Shown: one piece after another, positions 36,048 to 47,010 of the stretch
Layout: the number at the start of each line of letters is the position of its first letter
How positions within the stretch are numbered: position 1 is the first letter of the stretch
Assembly: GCA_023614405.1 (NCBI GenBank)
Contig: JAJUPC010000232.1
Coordinates: 468,519 to 532,518, forward strand
Origin: Avena insularis
Taxonomy: Eukaryota; Streptophyta; Magnoliopsida; Poales; Poaceae
Length of the DNA: 64,000 nt
Direction: 5' to 3'
Notes under the pieces: generated by a model
What the model was told of the DNA's origin: nothing
The model's database searches: none
Seen by the model: the letters and a program-made list of their open reading frames with translations, nothing else
Made by a program: the position numbers and the translations under genes

Positions 36048-36679
36048 CAAAGAGGTGAATGTATCCGAGCTACTCATATGTCGGTATGTATGTCAACAAT
36101 GATCTTATTAATGAAACTTTGGCACCCCAAGCAGAAACTCGGGGACTGCCATAATAATTGTTCTTGTTTTTGTATTTTTATGTTGGCCGGGTTAAGTCTC
36201 TTATATCTTAGCCGGATTGGTAATGTGTGAGCACCAAAAACCCAACTCTTCGACTTTGTTGTTGTCCAACAAGAATTGGCTTCATGGCAAGCAAGAGAAC
36301 AAGTTTGGAATGGCAAAGCACATGAAAAACGACTAAGGAAAAGAACTTAAGAGGGCCGACATTTGTTGTTCAGAGTAACCCTGTGTTTACTGTATTTATC
36401 TAACGCCGGATTATTTTGAGCTAATCTCAAAGTTTCAAGTATTGTTAAGTCAATTTTTTGAACCTCAGACTCGTAAGTCAAAAAACCGAATCAAGGTAGA
36501 CGTGAGCCGAATCAAAAATTGGAGGAACAAGAAAATGAAACTTGGGGACTTCGCCCACGATAATCCAACATTAAGAACTTAGTTCCAAATAGTATAAAAT
36601 GGTAGAAAAATCAAACCAAGGTACTTAGATACATTTTCACCCGGCATTCCGGGGATCTGACGAATACGGTCAACTGTTT
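36048..36679 (+). other. Non-coding spacer between pol and antisense gene, element A
   Basis: No coding signal. It is homologous to 48936-49546 of B (shared strings such as 'gagcaccaaaaac' and 'aacaagaaaatgaaact'). Confidence 0.6.
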
Positions 36680-37285
36680 TTAAGGAGTAGGGGGAGCAGC
36701 CGAATCACCGGCCGAAGGAGGAGGTACTTCGGAATTTGGGGGCGGGGCGCTAGCCTCGGCCTCATCGTCGAGGTTGGCCTCGCCATCCTCTGGGCCTTCG
36801 GCCTCGTCGCCAAGCTCGAAGGCCTCACCCTCACTCCCTTCATGTTCTTCATCTTCAGAAGCAACTTCATCATCGAAAATGTCAAGGTAGCTCGGCCCAT
36901 CATTCCAAGCGTGGCAGAAGGAATACTGAATAAGTTTGTTAGCACTGGTTTTGCGGCGCTCAACCCACACCGGATCTTCGGTCCACTTGGATCCAGTGCG
37001 CATGTGGGTAAGCAGCCCCAGATCTATTCCTTTGTACCACGAGAGGACGAACTGCAAGGCAATGTCAACCCCAGATCGCACAGCTGACTCACGCCACAGA
37101 TTCAGCTGATGCTCGCACTCCATCAGTTTAGCTATGAAAGCCGTATTTATTTTGGGAATGGGCTCAGTGGGCTAGAGGGAGCTGAACATCCGTGTTGCCG
37201 TCGGTATAATGTCTGCGCCATAGTTCTTCACTAGCTCAAGGCGAGTGGAGAAGCTCACCAGCAGATCCTCTGTATCATACGGGAT
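36680..37285 (-). pseudogene. Element A antisense accessory gene, last exon (3' part)
   Basis: Read on the minus strand this is the C-terminal part of the antisense gene (CEHQLNLWRESAV, then SWYKGIDLGLLTHMRTGSKW and a very acidic Glu/Asp tail ending in a Pro-rich segment). It is homologous to B's exon at 49547-50188. The exon is cut at 37285 by insertion of element B and continues at 53514-53605. The product is of unknown function. The exon shows no frameshift between 37123 and 36680, whereas B has one here. Confidence 0.75.
37281..37285. repeat. Target-site duplication of element B, left copy
   Basis: GGGAT immediately left of the 5' LTR is identical to 53509-53513. Confidence 0.95.
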
Positions 37286-38077
37286 TGTTGGGGGGATACC
37301 CCCGGGTAGGGTCATGCCGGGGTATAAAGGCCAAGTTAGCCGAGGTACGGCAAGGTCAAAGCAGGTGTTGGCCGAGTCACCTCAAGGCAGGCCGAATCAC
37401 GGGGTAACCCGGACCAGGGGATGTCCACCTAACTGGGTCTCAGCCGACTTATGTCGTATGTCGGTAAGATGTATCTAACTCGTATGCAGGTACAGGTGTG
37501 GCCGGATTAACTAGGTGCGATCCGGGTTATATTAAGCTTGTAAGAGAAGGAAGGTATATCGCTGGTCAAAGGGTGACCACATGCGGAGAGCATGGCGGGC
37601 GGACAGAGGCCAGGGCCACCGAGGCGTGGCCGACAAAGGCGACGATGCCTGTGTCGGATGACGAGGGCGCCGCAGAGGCTCACGTAGCCTCTGCGGGGAT
37701 GACGCTGGGCAAAAGTGACCCGGTCGGCTTACTATTTTGGGAAGGAATATGCCTCCACGTATGCCCTAATTGGAGACCTAGCCACCACTATATAAGGAGG
37801 GCTAGGGCCTCTGTAGAAAGGGTTGATCTCAAGTGGGTTGGTCTTTACTGGTTCAGTTCTAGTTCTCTGAGAGCTTGCTAGTGGTGAGAGTTAGAGAGTT
37901 CCTTCTTCCTCCTCTCCCCAATACAGCTCAAGGAGCACTTGTAACCTTGGAATCTCATTGAACAATACAAAGCTTCTATGTGTAGAATCACTACACTATC
38001 CCTCCCTGGATTCCTCTAGTGCATCTTGTCCCCACCTTTAGCCTATCCATGGCATCTGCCGTGACACCACCACGACA
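37286..38077 (+). repeat. 5' LTR of element B (792 bp)
   Basis: Starts TGTTGGGGGGATACCCCC and ends ACCACGACA. The TATATAA box is at 37789-37795. Compared with the 3' LTR it lacks a short segment near 37741 (the 3' copy has an extra 'gcatattccctg' type stretch) and has several substitutions. Confidence 0.95.
37789..37795 (+). promoter_or_regulatory. TATA box in 5' LTR of element B
   Basis: TATATAA is followed about 125 bp downstream by a 24-bp block (37920-37943) that is identical in the LTR of element C. The matching box in the 3' LTR is at 53220-53226. Confidence 0.7.
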
Positions 38078-38079
38078 GT

Positions 38080-38097
38080 TGGCGCCCACCGTGGGGC
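38080..38097 (+). other. Primer-binding-type site of element B
   Basis: tggcgcccaccgtggggc lies two bases after the LTR, the same string as in element D (22241). Confidence 0.8.
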
Positions 38098-38407
38098 TAG
38101 CAGCGCTAGCAGGAGTGAAGATCCGGACAGGAAACTTCATCAGCACCAGCGAACGCATCGTCTCCGGGCTCGTTCAGTGTTTTGGAGCGCTGGATTTCGT
38201 CAGCGACAACGCTGGCTGCTTCAGCAAGCGTCCTCATCCGCGCAACAGCCTCTTCGTCAAGCTCGACGCGCACAAGATCTACGTTGCTGTCGATGTGTCG
38301 TGCGTCCTTTTACTCCAGAGCATACTTATTCTATCAAATAGAAAAAGAAAATGTCCCTAATAAATAAATGAAAGTAGATTTACATTCTTTTTGTATTTCT
38401 ATGGGGA

Positions 38408-38810
38408 ATGTTGAGGCAAACTTACAATGCTGATAAGCTGGTTAGGTGCCGAGTTGGATTAGACATCGCAGGTTTCAGTTTCAGAATTGGGAAGAGGGCA
38501 TTACAATTGGACAAACTCTGTGTCGAGCCTGAAGAAATCCTGTACCGTCGCTTGGTCAAACGAGGAAATGCAGCACACGTTCAGGTCTTGGTGAAATGGT
38601 CTTCACTTCCATCATCAGGCTCGTATGTGTTTAAGAATTTATTAAATGGTCTATACGGACGATTGGCAATCGCCCCTGAGAGTCGTGAAATAGCACCCAG
38701 TCGGGGATCAAGATTCTCTATTATCCAATCCCAGGTTAGCCACATACTAAGGTTAGCTGGAACAAGAAGCGGCGAGTGGTCAAACAAGTTCTGTCGAAAA
38801 AGATAGCTCG
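38408..38810 (+). pseudogene. Chromovirus pol scrap with chromodomain
   Basis: The frame encodes EEILYRRLVKRGN followed by AAHVQVLVKWSSLP. This is the typical start of the chromodomain at the end of integrase in chromoviruses (Ty3/gypsy elements of the Tekay/CRM type). The ATWED segment expected next is replaced (SSGSYVFKN). Only about 130 codons remain. It has no relation to elements A, B and C, which lack a chromodomain. Confidence 0.7.
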
Positions 38811-38815
38811 GATTC

Positions 38816-41800
38816 GATTGCTACCTTCGTGGCACAAGCACGAACTCTAAACTTCTTTGCTTCTGGTAAAGCCTAGTCTCAGGTCTATGACTTGAGCGAT
38901 CACTCAATTGAGGGATCATAGTAGGGCCCCTTTAGCTCTTCCTAATTCGAAGAGCAAAAAGAAAGGTAAAATCGAAAATAGAAACTCTCATCGTAGAAAA
39001 TCAAAGACAAAAGAACATGGAAATATCAACTCTCAATAGTATAAAAGATCCAGTCAGTCAAATTAGGAACAAATCAATCAAGTTTCTACTAGAACAGAAC
39101 TATAGAATCAGTCCGTCCGGTTAAGCATTGGGGAGCTGATAGGTCGAACGGAGTGGTGCCAGAGCTCTAAAGTGGCTCGTGCCTATCCATTTCTTTGATT
39201 TTCCTGTGTGCTTTTTAGGCAGCTATCAAGCCTTAGCCAGAAAGCACTTACATTTGAGACCGGGCACTTCGTCATCAGGTGGAGAAGAACGAACGGACAT
39301 TTCCGATCTTTTGTATTCGATTCGGATTGTTGCTGAAGATTCCTGCGAATCTACTTATTTCGAGAACAAGATCTAGAAAGAATTCTACTAGCTGAACGAG
39401 GCTGTGAAAGAATCTCTGTCAGGTGGTGCAGATGAATAGAATAAGCCAAGCCCTGCTTTTTCTCTTTTTAGCCTTATCCGCTCTTGAATGGCTAACTCTC
39501 CTACATTACCTAGTTCTTTGTCACCCTTATAGGTAATAGGAATGAAAGAAGATCCATCCTAAGAATTGGCATACGTTGTGGGAGTCAGGGCCCTTAGGAA
39601 AGGAAAATGAACCGCTGAGCCATTCACAAATAGTGAGTTGCTTTCACCACCCCCTGGGGCGACGACAACACTTTACCAATTCCTGACGAAAGAAAGGGTG
39701 GAAAGTGACAGTCCCTGGGATTTATGGTTCTTTCCAATTTTATGTTGGGTTTGATAAGAACCCTTTTTGCTTTCTTGATAAATAATCAACAAAAAAAAGC
39801 ATTTTTTCTTTTTTATATAACCTGCTTCTTTTATTATAACAAGTCCTAGTTAAGAAGGCATAGGAGATTCTTCATATTTATTTGTAGGAGAGAGATGGAA
39901 AGGGAGCTGGAGGGATTGACGGATATTATCGAGCTCGAGAAATGCCTATTTTCGGGGAGATCAACTCAGTTGAATTCACCCAGAAGTTCTTGTAACTGCT
40001 TCTTAAACTCTTCTCGAGTAGGTTCAGAGTTTAGGATTGATGAGCGGAGAGCGAGTCGGTACATCTAAATTGTCAAAAACTCTTTTTCGAGCTCGCCCTT
40101 CGGGGATAAATACTAATCTTGTTTCTTGTTTCTGTTGTTCTTCTTTCTCTAAGAGACGGGTGCACTGCCTTGGAGAAGGTAGTGTGCCTATCGAGGACTC
40201 CTTTCCGTTGTATGGGAAGGATATCTTCTTTGTTGTAGCTAAACTGGGGCTTCTGGCTGGTGCTTCTGCCAAGTTTTTGTTTTGGCTCCAGCAATAACAT
40301 CGAGGGTTCTCTGCCAAGATACTTGTCCCCTATTCACTAAGAAACTGTTGTACCAGCTTTCAGCTGTCCCCCTAAGGTGCATAGCCGAAAGTACCCACCA
40401 CCCATGTTAAGTGAAGTAGCCCTACCTGGACCAACTTAGTCCGTCGATAGAACATTGGAATCATAAACTGATCTACGTGTGGGTTCAAATAGTCGTGACC
40501 TGCACCGAAAAGGTGGCTGACTGGGCTTTCTCCTAGATCAAAGCGGATCAGTTCGCCAAATTCGTCAATCGAATCGGGTGCCCCGGAACGTCGAATGAAA
40601 GTGGTCGGCGCAGAAAAAGCTCATTTCTTTCATTCAGGAATGGACACTGGACCAGAATGAAATGTGGGAATATCGGGATTGGCAGATTTGTTAAGGACTT
40701 CCCTTAATAAGAGAACCAGTTAGAAAAGCCAATCTATCTCTTGCCTAAGCGGCTTCCGAGACTTGGACTCGAGGAAGACAAGATCAGTAGAAATAAGTCT
40801 CCCCCGAGAACACCTAAGACATGGGGGTTATTTACGCGAGTAAGCCTAGCAAGGACCAAGATCTCGATCACAAACTATCAAGAAGAAAGATCAAGATTCA
40901 CTTTTGTCGGGCAAAGAACTCTCTTGAGGAAATGTGCCACATACATGGGTTCGGTCCTCCAAGGCCTGTTAGAGCTCTCTTCCACTGAACAAAGGGTGAG
41001 ATCGATGAAATGCAATACATGTTTGAATATTTCCTATCTGCTTCCAGCCATAAAACTTGTTCAATTCGTTTTCTTGAGATCTGTGGAATAGTGATATCAT
41101 ACTTGAATCCACATTCCCAGTATTTGAGGAAGAAGTAGAATCTTAGTCAAGTCCGGATACTCACCTCACTATACGCCAATCCAGGGAAAGGTCATGCTTC
41201 CTTGAAAGATAGTCTCAACACTCTCGATGAGAAACAAGAACCCAGCCAACGAAGGTTTATGCATATATTGGTCCGCATCTAGAGGAAGTCAAGGTTTCCA
41301 GATGTGCTCATCCCTGCTTGCTGATATGCAAATCGATTGGAATTGGCAAATCATAGAGTTTGTCGCTGACAAGCCATAAACCTGCTTTCCTGCACTCTCA
41401 CAACCCGCTTTCTCGCACTCCCGTGCTAGGGGCTTGGTCGAGCAGTACCTTTCCCTTATGCCGGCTCAGAAGGAACGCTAGCTATATGCTTAACACATGC
41501 AAGTCGAACGTTGTTTTTGGGGAGCTGGGCAGAAGGAAAAGAGGATCCTAGCTCAATCGCATATCAATTATGAGTTACCGAAGTTTTGAGCTGCGATCCA
41601 GATCCAGCAAGAAGTAACGTTGCACTATGACTCAATCCAGTTGGAAGAAGAAGCTTATATATCCCAATCCATCGGGTCTAAGTCGACACCCGATCTCGAT
41701 TGGCCTGACTTTCCCAAATGTCGACCACCAGCCCTTTTCCTTTAGTACGGGTCTTGATTTCTTGTTTTGTTTTCGTTTCAGACCGCCACTTCTCTGAAAG

Positions 41801-42240
41801 CATGGTTCTTGCCTCCCTCTCTCCTCCCTCCTTGGAGCTCGTCCATTCGTTGGGTGATCCCTTGCTCTCACGTTCGAGTGTTTGCTCGTCGTTTAGGCCG
41901 GTGAGTTACATTTTTGGAGGATTGCACTTTAGGTTGACTACTGCCAAGAAATTCTGTTTTTGTCGAGAGGAAATCCCTCAAAATGATGATACCTTGATTT
42001 TCTGTTTGATAGTCGAAATTCTCCGCCTTCCCTCCTTCTCTCATTTCGGAAAGATTTGGCAGTATTTTCTTATGATGACCTGGTCGAGATAGTACGAAAC
42101 ATCGGTGTAAAAGATTGAGTGGGATGGTTGGGCTTGCAAGATTCGCTTCGTGCCGTTGGCAAAACACTGGTATATGCTTCGCCCTTCTCTTCCTTTAAGT
42201 TTAAGGGGCAGCTGATCCGGTGCTGACTTAATAGGGAAAC
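38816..42240. other. Mitochondrial-type DNA (nuclear insertion of organelle DNA)
   Basis: The base composition and word style change sharply here: no repeat motifs, many 'gaaagaa/cttctt' runs and a short-ORF texture as in plant mitochondrial intergenic DNA. The identity rests on the rRNA fragment at 41463-41553; the rest is inferred from its continuity. The largest frames (40024-40317 minus, 40741-41091 plus, 41718-42092 plus) show no domain that I recognise. No tRNA or complete mitochondrial gene was found. Alternative: several separate mitochondrial pieces joined together. Confidence 0.55.
41463..41553 (+). rRNA. rrn18: 5' fragment of mitochondrial 18S rRNA gene (non-functional)
   Basis: From memory of plant mitochondrial SSU rRNA, 'ggctcagaaggaacgctagc' followed by 'tatatgcttaacacatgcaa' and 'gtcgaacgttgttttt' is the start of the gene. 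The plant-mitochondrial form 'ggagctgggcagaaggaaaa' follows. The match covers about 90 bp. Upstream the expected 'gagtttgatcct' is absent, and downstream the sequence diverges after 'cctagct'. It is a scrap, not a working gene. Confidence 0.85.
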
Positions 42241-42253
42241 CTACCCAGAAAAT

Positions 42254-42384
42254 GGCACTGTTAATGGCAAGGTATGCAAATTGGTAATTGATAGTTGCAG
42301 TTGCGAGAATTTTGTTTCTGAAAACTTGGTTAATCATCTAAACCTTGAAACTCAAGACCACCCAAATCCATATACCATTGGTTT
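42254..42384 (+). pseudogene. Gypsy aspartic protease scrap
   Basis: The frame reads VNGKVCKLVIDSCSCENFVS followed by ENLVNHLNLETQDHPNPYTIG. This is the start of a chromovirus-type retropepsin with D-S at the active site (usually DSGS/DGGS). It ends exactly where the leader of element B resumes. It may come from the same chromovirus family as the scrap at 38408, but from the opposite end of pol. Confidence 0.7.
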
Positions 42385-42439
42385 GTCCTTGTCACTCTCT
42401 TTTCTTCGGCAACGAACATTGCCTTCAGCCGGGATCCGC

Positions 42440-44600
42440 TATGGCACCCGTGGCACGTCGTCGAAGGAGGCGAAGCCACCCTTAGTGCGGCTCATGGGCG
42501 CTGCGTCTACGCTCCCCGGACCATGCCGAGGTAATGATGACTGCGCCTGGCGCTGGCGCAAGCAAGGATCCAGCACCAGATCCGGATGTAACGCCCAAGG
42601 CACCGAGGAAAAGTAGAGGTCCTCCGCTAGAGAGGCCAGAGAATGTGCTGCAGCAGGCGATGGATAACTTGGGAAACCCAGTAGCAGCAGTAGTAGATCT
42701 GGCTCAGGCACAGGCCGAGCTAGAGGAGACTAGGCAAAAAATACTAGAGGGTGCAAAAAAGATAGCCGCGGCTCAGCAGTCGTTGAACATGACACTACGA
42801 GAGTACGCGAAGGCAAATAAGGTAGATGCTATAAAAGTGAAGGGGAGAAACCTCATGAGTGAAATGAACAAAGAAGGTGATACTAGGATTGAGGAATCAG
42901 AGAACTGTTTGTCAGGTGGGGCCAAGTATAGTACCCGGCAAAAACCTCAGAGCGGCAGATCTGTTGCATCCGTTAGAAGGTCGTGGTGAAGCCCGTCAGA
43001 GACAGCAAGATAGGGTCAATGAGTTGGTTCGGATCGCAAACAGGCAAAATGAGGAATTGCTCAGGGCTAACCCAGAGAGAGCTGGGGCCTCCATAATCGT
43101 TCATTCGGTGGTGGGTAACCTGGAGAATTCCGCTGGAGCTGCATCGTCTCCTCATGGTGGTCCTAGGAGAGAAGAGGTAGTAACCTCGGCCCGGAGGAAC
43201 AAACAAATAGTCTTGTATGACCCGGCAAGGGCAGGGAAAGGAAAAGAAGTGCAGAGAAATGAGGATCGACGAAGTGTGAGCTGAGGTGAAGCTGGCCGAG
43301 GTAACCATGACCAAGGCAATGCCGGTCAACGGAACACTGTAAACGGCAATTCCGGACAGCGTAATTCGGCAGGTGCATGGCAACCGCAGTAGCGGAATAT
43401 ACCACGGCAAGAGCACAGTGCCGGCCAAGGTATGCAATAGAGAGCAGCTCCACAGGAGCAAGATAGATACAATGATGGTGATTCGGAAATGGTGAACGCT
43501 AGGTATCCTAGGCCGGACTATAGCGTGATAGGGTCAAGATTGGTAAGCAGGAACTTGATGCCAGCGGCGCGAGTTAAAACTGGATCGGCTTTATAGGTCA
43601 GAGCAAATTGAGTGTCAAGGTCCTCTGGGTCCTGCATGTTTTGGGCCCCAGATCATGAAGGAGCCACCAGTGCCTAACTTCTAGTTACCTAGAGGCACAA
43701 AAACATATGACGGCAGCACAAAGCCGGAGGATTGGTTGATTAACTATGCAACAACTGTAAAAATTGCTATAGGCAACTTAAGATGGGCTGTGAGATATGT
43801 ACCCCAGATGCTGGAGGGGCCAGTGAGAGTATGGCTAGACAATTTGCCACCCGGAAGTATAAACTGTTGGATCGATATTGAGGAAATGTTTGTTAGCAAT
43901 TTCTCGAGCACATATCAGAGGCCCAACAGGCCACAGACCCTAGCAATGTGCAAGAAGAAACCGAATGAGACAGACAGGGAGTTCTTAACCCGGTGGTGTA
44001 CAGTGCGAAATTCATGCGAGGGCGTGATTGAGTCACAGGTCATAGCATGGTTTGCACAAGGGTGCAGATATGCAAGCATGTTGTGGCAAAGATTGCAAAG
44101 GGATATGCCAACTACATTAGCAGAGACAATCCGGATCGCTGATTCGTATGCCTTGGGTGATCCGACTCAACCTAGGCTAATGTCGAGCGAGTCAAACGAA
44201 GAGTACTACCAGCGAGATGGAGCCGGATCATCCTAGAGGAATGATTACCAGGGTAAAAGAAGAGATGAGACGGATTACTGATACAGTTGCAACAAGTTCT
44301 TCTTTGTGAATCAAGATAAACCTGGTGCGAGCGACCAACATCGAGCGGAGGACAGCAATGGACTCCAAGAAATGATAGCAAGAAAACTTGGGCCTTGAGT
44401 AAAAGAAACAGTGGCAAGAAAAGAAGGACCGTCCGAGGTATACTTATGAGGTAATGCTGGATCAGCCGTGTAAATTTCACACGCCAAATCCGAGTAACCC
44501 GGCGGGTCACATGACTCGACAGTGCGAGTGGATGAGGAAGATAGAACAAGGTGCTTCGGGGAATGCTCAGGCACCTCGGAATGATCAACCTCGATAGGAG
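42440..44600 (+). pseudogene. Element B gag, broken
   Basis: The N-terminal part (42534-42989) includes a coiled-coil-like stretch (AQAQAELEETRQKILEGAKK). A second frame (42877-43284) follows. The capsid-like Retrotrans_gag region is at 43700-44236 (for example MLEGPVRVWLDNLPPGSI, FLTRWCTVRNSCEG, RIADSYALGD). A knuckle-like motif C-x2-H-x9-H-x4-C is encoded at 44469-44525 (CKFHTPNP, then GHMTRQC), after several stops. Gag would form the particle and bind the RNA. A first ATG at 42440 gives only a short Arg-rich frame, so the natural start is uncertain. Confidence 0.8.
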
Positions 44601-44924
44601 TTACCCCGGCAGCAATTGCTCTCCGAAGCAAACACGCATAGCGATTAATGTTGCCTCCCCTCCCGAGGTATGGAAACCATGAGAGAAGGGATGCGATGCA
44701 TCAAGTGGAAGACCAGCATCAACCGGATCAAAGGTACCCGGAAATGAGGGAGAAATGAGTCTGAAGAGAATCATCGAGTTCATGTGCTCACCACAGAAGA
44801 GATAGACAGAAAGAGCTTGCAGCGCCGACACATGGAAGTTAATGAGGTAATGCCAGCGGTGACGAGGTATATGCCTTGGTCAGACCAGGAGATTACCTAG
44901 AGCATCAAAGATCATCCCAAGCTT

Positions 44925-45593
44925 ATGCCAAGTCCTGGTTCGTATGCGCCGGTGTTGGACCCAACATTCATTGGGCCAAACATCAATGTGAGGTTCTCAA
45001 AGGTGCTGATTGACAATGGCAGCAGCATAAATATCATGTACTTGGACACGATGCGTAAGTTGGGTATCTCGGAGAACATGCACCAAGCTACAAGGACAAC
45101 TTTGCATGGCATTGTGCCAGGCATTTCTTGTGAACCCATTGGTAAGGTCCGGGTCGACGTGTTGTTCGGCACAAGAGATAACTGCCGAACTAAGAATTTG
45201 GAATTCGAGGTTGTAAATTTGGAGAGCGCATATCACGCGTTACTCGGCAGGCCAGCTCTGAACAAGTTCATGGCAAGTACTCACATCGGTTACTTGAAGA
45301 TGAAGCTGCCCAGGCCAAATGGTGTGATTACCATAACTGGTGATTTCCGACGTTCCACTGAGTGCGCGTTAGCCGGGTCTAACCTAGCCGAGTCACTCGT
45401 AATTGCGCAAGAGAAGAGAAAAATCCAAGAGGTGGTAGCATTGGCTCAGTCCGCGCAGCAGTATATGCCGGCGCTGAGTAACCCGCATGGTAGTGTTTCG
45501 TTCCAAGCGACAAAAGATACCAAGAAAGTACTTGTTGATGATATGTTCCCAGAGCACACCGTAACAAATGGTGCCGGGTTAAATGACAAATAG
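44925..45593 (+). pseudogene. Element B aspartic protease
   Basis: The domain is open over 222 codons. The active-site motif is VLIDNGSSINIMY, followed by the LEFEVVNLESAYHALLGRPA flap/C-terminal block. The length and order fit a retropepsin region at the start of pol. The frame ends at TAG 45591-45593, exactly where element A also has TAG. After it the sequence still encodes ESELVSFL in the same frame. The domain may be intact apart from its isolation from RT. Confidence 0.85.
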
Positions 45594-46560
45594 GAAAGCG
45601 AGCTCGTCAGCTTCCTCCGTGAGAATCAGGATATTTTTGCTTAGTCCACAGGACTTGCAAGGTGTTACGAGGGAGTTGGCGAGCACTCTTTGAATGTGAG
45701 ACCGAACCAAAGCCGGTGAAGCAACCTCTCCGCCGCTTCGCCGAAGACAGGAGAAAGGTCATAGGAGATGAGATAGCTCGGCTGCTAGCAACAGGATTTA
45801 TCATGGAAGTACTTTACCTAGATTGGCTATCTAATCCAGTGCTGGTGGAGAAGAAGAAGGATGATCCGAACATGGCAGTGGTTTGGCGCATATGTATCGA
45901 TTACACGAACCTGAATAAGGCGTGTCCCAAAGATCCATTCCCACTGCCAAGGATAGACCGGGTGATAGATTCCACTACTGGGTGTGAACTGTTGTCATTT
46001 ATTGATGCATATTCTGGTTTCCACTAGATACCTCTAAACCCAAGGGATCAAATACAAACTGCAATTATCACCCCGTATGGGGCTTATTGCTATTGCACCA
46101 TGCCCTTTGGTTTACGTAATGCAGGGGCAACGTACCAAAGATGTATGCAGAAATGTTTACATGACCAAATTGGTCAAAATGTGCAGGTATATGTGGATGA
46201 TGTTGTTATAAAGACCAAGGAAAGCAAAACGCTCCTTGACGATATCAGGCAGACATTCGCGAACCTAAGAAGGTTCCGAATGAAGCTTAACCCGGAGAAA
46301 TGTACCTTCGGTGTCCCAGCTGGAAAATTACTCGGATTTCTAGTCTCTAGCCGAGGTATCGAAGTTAACCCAACTAAAATCCGGGCCATAGAGCGAATGG
46401 AACTACCGAAGTGCCTCAATGATGTCCAGAAGTTCACCGGTTGCCTGGCATCCTTAAGTCGGTTTGTATGTCGGTTGGGAGAAAAGGCACTGTCTCTCTA
46501 TCAACTGACGAAAAAGTCGGACAAGTTCATTTGGACACCACAGGCCAATGAAGCCTTTAT
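45594..46560 (+). pseudogene. Element B reverse transcriptase, broken
   Basis: After a frameshifted stretch (45640-45700) the frame 45662-46027 encodes PVKQPLRRFAEDRRKVIGDE, then VLVEKKKDDPN, RICIDYTNLNKACP and FIDAYSGFH. TAG at 46025-46027 (A has CAA) cuts it. The next frame (46100 onward) carries MPFGLRNAGATYQ, the catalytic YVDD and the LGFLVSSRGIE thumb motif. Only the stop and the upstream frameshift prevent a full RT. Confidence 0.9.
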
Positions 46561-47010
46561 CCAATTAAAGAAAATGTTAGCCACTACACCAGTGTTAGCC
46601 TCTCCACTGTCAAAGGAGCCAATGTTGCTCTATATAGCCGCAACCAACCGAGTTGTAAGTGCAGTAATTGTGGTAGAGCGCGATGAAGAGGGTAAGTCAG
46701 TACAAAGGCCAGTATATTACCTAAGTGAGGTATTATCCGCATCGAAGCAAAATTATCCGCACTATCAGAAAGTGGCATATGGTGTGTACATGTCGGCTAA
46801 GAAGCTAAAACACTATTTTGAAGAGCATCCCATCAAAGTAATATGTGAAGCTCCCATATCCGAGATAATGAGTAACAAGGATGCAAGTGGCAGGATTGCA
46901 AAATGGGCAATTGAGCTAGCCCCTTATGCGCCACAATATGACAGAAGAGAAGCAATCAAGTCTCCTGCTGTGGCTGACTTTTTTGTGGATTGGGCCGAGG
47001 TGCAATATGA
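46561..47010 (+). pseudogene. Element B first RNase H (active site lost)
   Basis: Same organisation as in A and in frame with RT: LLYIAATNRVVSAVIVVERD, VYYLSEVL, YPHYQKVAYG, HYFEEHPIKVICEAP. The catalytic carboxylates are replaced at the same positions as in A, so the loss predates both copies. Confidence 0.75.

Larger units (their letters stand above)
32101..37285 (+). mobile_element. Element A (left part): Tat-lineage gypsy retrotransposon, 5'-truncated
   Basis: The element starts inside the protease domain and runs through RT, two RNase H domains, integrase and the first half of the antisense accessory gene. Element B then interrupts it. It continues at 53509-54907. The order (PR, RT, RNase H, second RNase H, integrase, antisense ORF) and the lack of a chromodomain fit the Tat lineage. 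The 5' LTR, gag and protease active site were removed by the event at LTR G. It is closely related to B along its whole pol. Confidence 0.85.
38310..42384. other. Foreign-DNA patchwork inside the leader of element B
   Basis: The leader of B is interrupted here. The ends carry the same 6 bases, GTCCTT (38304-38309 and 42385-42390). The patch consists of a chromovirus integrase tail/chromodomain scrap, about 3.4 kb of mitochondrial-type DNA including an 18S rRNA fragment, and a gypsy protease scrap. The two retro scraps are in the wrong order for one element (chromodomain before protease), so this is not simply an element with an insert. Filler DNA captured during double-strand-break repair explains it best. 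Transfer from a mitochondrial genome that already held nuclear scraps is possible. Confidence 0.65.

Noticed and set aside
40024..40317. Mitochondrial protein gene in the organelle-derived patch
   Set aside because: Open on both strands, but I could not match either product to a known mitochondrial protein, and no neighbouring exon was found.
38816..42240. tRNA genes in the mitochondrial-type DNA
   Set aside because: Looked for GGTTC-type T-loops with matching acceptor stems by eye. Nothing convincing was found; a tRNAscan run would decide.
38408..42384. A complete chromovirus with a mitochondrial insert
   Set aside because: The chromodomain piece comes before the protease piece on the same strand, which is the reverse of the gene order. 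No LTRs or RT are present.
42281..42616. A 111-codon ORF read as one gene
   Set aside because: It is a chance fusion across the patch border: a protease scrap up to 42384 followed by leader sequence of element B in another context.
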